In this document: in pieces, positions 62,364 to 64,000 of the stretch
Numbering within the stretch: the first letter of the stretch is position 1
Layout: each line of letters starts with the position of its first letter
NCBI GenBank assembly: GCA_022793655.1
Contig: JAAWDG010000007.1
Location: 1-64,000 of the forward strand
Length of the DNA: 64,000 nt
Direction: 5' to 3'
Origin: Clostridiales bacterium
Lineage (GTDB): Bacteria > Bacillota > Clostridia > Oscillospirales > CAG-272
The notes under the pieces: model-generated
What the model was told of the DNA's origin: nothing
Database searches by the model: none
Seen by the model: the letters and a program-made list of their open reading frames with translations, nothing else
Translations under genes and position numbers: made by a program

Positions 62364-63677
62364 ATGAGCAATTTCAAACATTCGGTTTCCTTGCTTCGCG
62401 AAAAATGCAAAGGCTGCACCAATTGTTTAAAGCGCTGTCCAACCGAGGCGATTCGCATTCGGGACGGCCATTCTCATATCGATGATGAAAAATGTATCGA
62501 TTGCGGCCAGTGCATTCGTGTGTGTCCTTATAATGCCAAAAAGGCATCCAGCGATAAGCTTGCGATGTTTTCGCATTATAAATATAAAATTGCGTTGCCA
62601 GCGCCTGCTTTATACGGCCAGTTTGAGCGGTTAGAGGATATTGATTACATTATTTCCGGCCTTTATGAATGTGGCTTTGACGAAGTGATGGAGGTCGCCA
62701 GAGCTGCGGAACTTGTCTCCAGTTATACACGCAGTTATTTGCAAAAAGAGGACGTTAAGAAACCGGTGATTTCATCGGCTTGTCCGGTTGTTTGTCGGCT
62801 TATCAGCATGCGTTTTCCTTTTTTGGCCGATAATTTACTACCCCTATTGCCGCCAATTGAGTTAGCAGCTAAACTGGCCAAAGAAGAGACGTTAGCTCTT
62901 CATCCGGAACTAACAGAAGAGGATGTTTGTGTACTATTTATTTCACCTTGTCCGGCTAAAGTGAGTTATGTGAAAAATCCGATTGGTATTGAAAAATCAT
63001 CGGTAGACGGCGTTTTGGCGATATCAGATATTTACTTTAAGCTTGTTTCTGTTATGAATCATTTGAACACGGTGTCTCATTCGTCTAAGACTGGCATTGT
63101 CGGCATTGGATGGGCTGGATCAGGCGGCGAGGCTTCTGCCTTATTGAATGATAAATATTTGGCGGCTGACGGCATTGATGAAGTTATCAATGTGTTAGAA
63201 GAAATAGAAAATGAAAATCTGTCGGGTCTTGAGTTTATTGAATTAAACGCTTGTCACGGCGGTTGTGTCGGCGGAACGCTGAATGTGGAAAATCCTTTTA
63301 TCGCAAAGGCAAGACTTACTTCTTTAAAACGTTATTTGCCTGTTTCTCCTAATCATTCACCGAAGAACAACGGTGCATTTATTCCCGATGATTTTCAGTG
63401 GGAAAAGCCGCTTGCCTATCAGCAGGTGTCGAAACTTTCCGATGATCGGGCGCAGGCTATGGCGATTATGAATAAAATCCAGCAAGTGAATAAGGCTTTC
63501 CCACAGTTAGATTGCGGGGCCTGTGGTTCACCAACTTGTCGGGCGTTGGCTGAGGATATTATCATGGGTGGCGGTGAACTGTCACAGTGTATCTTTATTT
63601 TAAAAGAAAAATACCGTAAACTCAGTAACGCTGCGGAACATAATCCATATGAGGAGGCAGATGATGACGGTTCTTGA
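62364..63677 (+). CDS. [FeFe]-hydrogenase-like protein with 4Fe-4S domains
   Basis: 437 residues from ATG 62364. Two ferredoxin 4Fe-4S motifs (CKGCTNCLKRCP, CIDCGQCIRVCP; residues 15-54) lead into the hydrogenase large-subunit fold. H-cluster Cys are at 140 (SSACP), 196 (SPCPAK), 297 and 301 (NACHGGCVGG). The first motif is SACP where catalytic enzymes have TSCCP, so the proton-transfer Cys is Ala. A CxxCxxxxC cluster motif (DCGACGSPTC) is near the end. Likely a sensory or redox protein; part of a conserved clostridial cluster. Confidence 0.88.
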   Translation: MSNFKHSVSLLREKCKGCTNCLKRCPTEAIRIRDGHSHIDDEKCIDCGQCIRVCPYNAKKASSDKLAMFSHYKYKIALPAPALYGQFERLEDIDYIISGLYECGFDEVMEVARAAELVSSYTRSYLQKEDVKKPVISSACPVVCRLISMRFPFLADNLLPLLPPIELAAKLAKEETLALHPELTEEDVCVLFISPCPAKVSYVKNPIGIEKSSVDGVLAISDIYFKLVSVMNHLNTVSHSSKTGIVGIGWAGSGGEASALLNDKYLAADGIDEVINVLEEIENENLSGLEFIELNACHGGCVGGTLNVENPFIAKARLTSLKRYLPVSPNHSPKNNGAFIPDDFQWEKPLAYQQVSKLSDDRAQAMAIMNKIQQVNKAFPQLDCGACGSPTCRALAEDIIMGGGELSQCIFILKEKYRKLSNAAEHNPYEEADDDGS

Positions 63678-63987
63678 ACTCAAGGAAAAACTATGCTTAG
63701 AAGCGTTAGCGCTGCCTGAACCTAAGAAAGAAGTAACGGGTGGCTATACAGGCGATTTGTTAAGCTGGGTCATGAGCAAAGCGCGAAGCGGTGACTTTTG
63801 GGTAACGATTATGACCAATGTTAATATTATTGCTGTAGCACATATGACGGATGTCGCTTGTGTTGTGATTGCTGAAGGGCAAGAAGTGCCTAAGGCTTTA
63901 ATTGATAAAGCCATGGAACAGCATATTAATTTGTTATCATCGCCACGTTCGGCCTATGAGATTTGTCATGAGCCGCTTGGCTTATGA
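63664..63987 (+). CDS. Second DRTGG-domain protein
   Basis: 107 residues from ATG 63664 (AGGAGG upstream; 63661 is too near). GGYTGDLLSWVMSKARSGDFWVTIMTNVNIIAVAHM and CVVIAEGQEVPKALIDKAMEQHINLLSSPRSAYE follow the DRTGG plan. It overlaps the hydrogenase-like gene by 14 nt. The cluster probably goes on to the right of the window (often PHP domain and NuoE/F-like genes). Confidence 0.85.
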   Translation: MTVLELKEKLCLEALALPEPKKEVTGGYTGDLLSWVMSKARSGDFWVTIMTNVNIIAVAHMTDVACVVIAEGQEVPKALIDKAMEQHINLLSSPRSAYEICHEPLGL

Positions 63988-64000
63988 TTTGCATATTCAT

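Overview
The window comes from a spore-forming, Gram-positive anaerobe of the Clostridia type. The signs are sigK, a SipL-like coat protein, SpoIVB peptidase and a SpoIID-domain protein for sporulation, an LTA-synthase-family enzyme for a monoderm envelope, and an [FeFe]-hydrogenase-like cluster. I cannot place it to genus. Gene order, short ATGA overlaps and strong Shine-Dalgarno sites are typical of Firmicutes.

Region 1 (1-12.57 kb) is the right part of a prophage, read entirely on the + strand: receptor-binding/tail protein (cut by the window edge), holin, amidase endolysin, terminase small and large subunits, P22-type portal, a phage-encoded Prp cysteine protease, scaffold, major capsid protein, connector-like and nozzle-like proteins, and a coiled-coil protein. 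No long-tail genes are seen, which suggests a short-tailed phage. Lysis genes lie upstream of the terminase, an unusual order. Scaffold and capsid protein both begin with a Prp-type cleavage motif and the protease gene sits just before them. The right end carries an 18-nt tmRNA (ssrA) 3'-end fragment followed by a strong terminator, so the phage probably sits in ssrA; integrase, repressor and attL would be to the left of the window.

Region 2 (12.6-14.7 kb) is AT-rich: a putative modification-dependent nuclease (PD-(D/E)XK plus PUA/EVE-like domain), a lone carrier protein, an orphan promoter and tRNA-Ser(CGA).

Region 3 (14.8-24.6 kb) is a housekeeping run: Gfo/Idh oxidoreductase, coaE, M18 aminopeptidase, prfA, Sua5/TsaC, a topoisomerase subunit A, and two exported proteins including a SpoIID-domain protein. 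Region 4 (25-34 kb) has a TfoX-C-like protein, an Lrp/AsnC regulator with an aminotransferase, a glycosyltransferase overlapping a collagen-like surface protein, then minus-strand regulator, ATPase, SPOUT methyltransferase and Ppx/GppA genes. Region 5 (34-38 kb) is a late sporulation group (sigK, sipL-like, spoIVB). Region 6 (38-45.5 kb) holds LTA synthase, a P-loop kinase, RNase P RNA, dus, a ComEC-type metallo-beta-lactamase protein, a membrane protein, cardiolipin synthase and a DUF951 protein. Region 7 (45.7-52.3 kb) is ruvCAB, a methyltransferase, ecfA1-ecfA2-ecfT and truA. Region 8 (52.3-59.8 kb) is DUF5711, CvpA, a ClpE-type unfoldase and, directly abutting it, a P-type ATPase homologue that has lost its catalytic motifs. 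Region 9 (60.2-64 kb) is an Mrp-type Fe-S carrier and a DRTGG / HATPase / [FeFe]-hydrogenase-like / DRTGG cluster.

The most interesting items are the phage Prp with its two matching substrates, the pseudo-P-type ATPase coupled to ClpE, the nuclease/PUA-like gene next to the attachment site, a dispersed intergenic element with two nested hairpins and compensatory changes between copies, the hydrogenase-like protein lacking the proton-transfer cysteine, and the glycosyltransferase/collagen pair.
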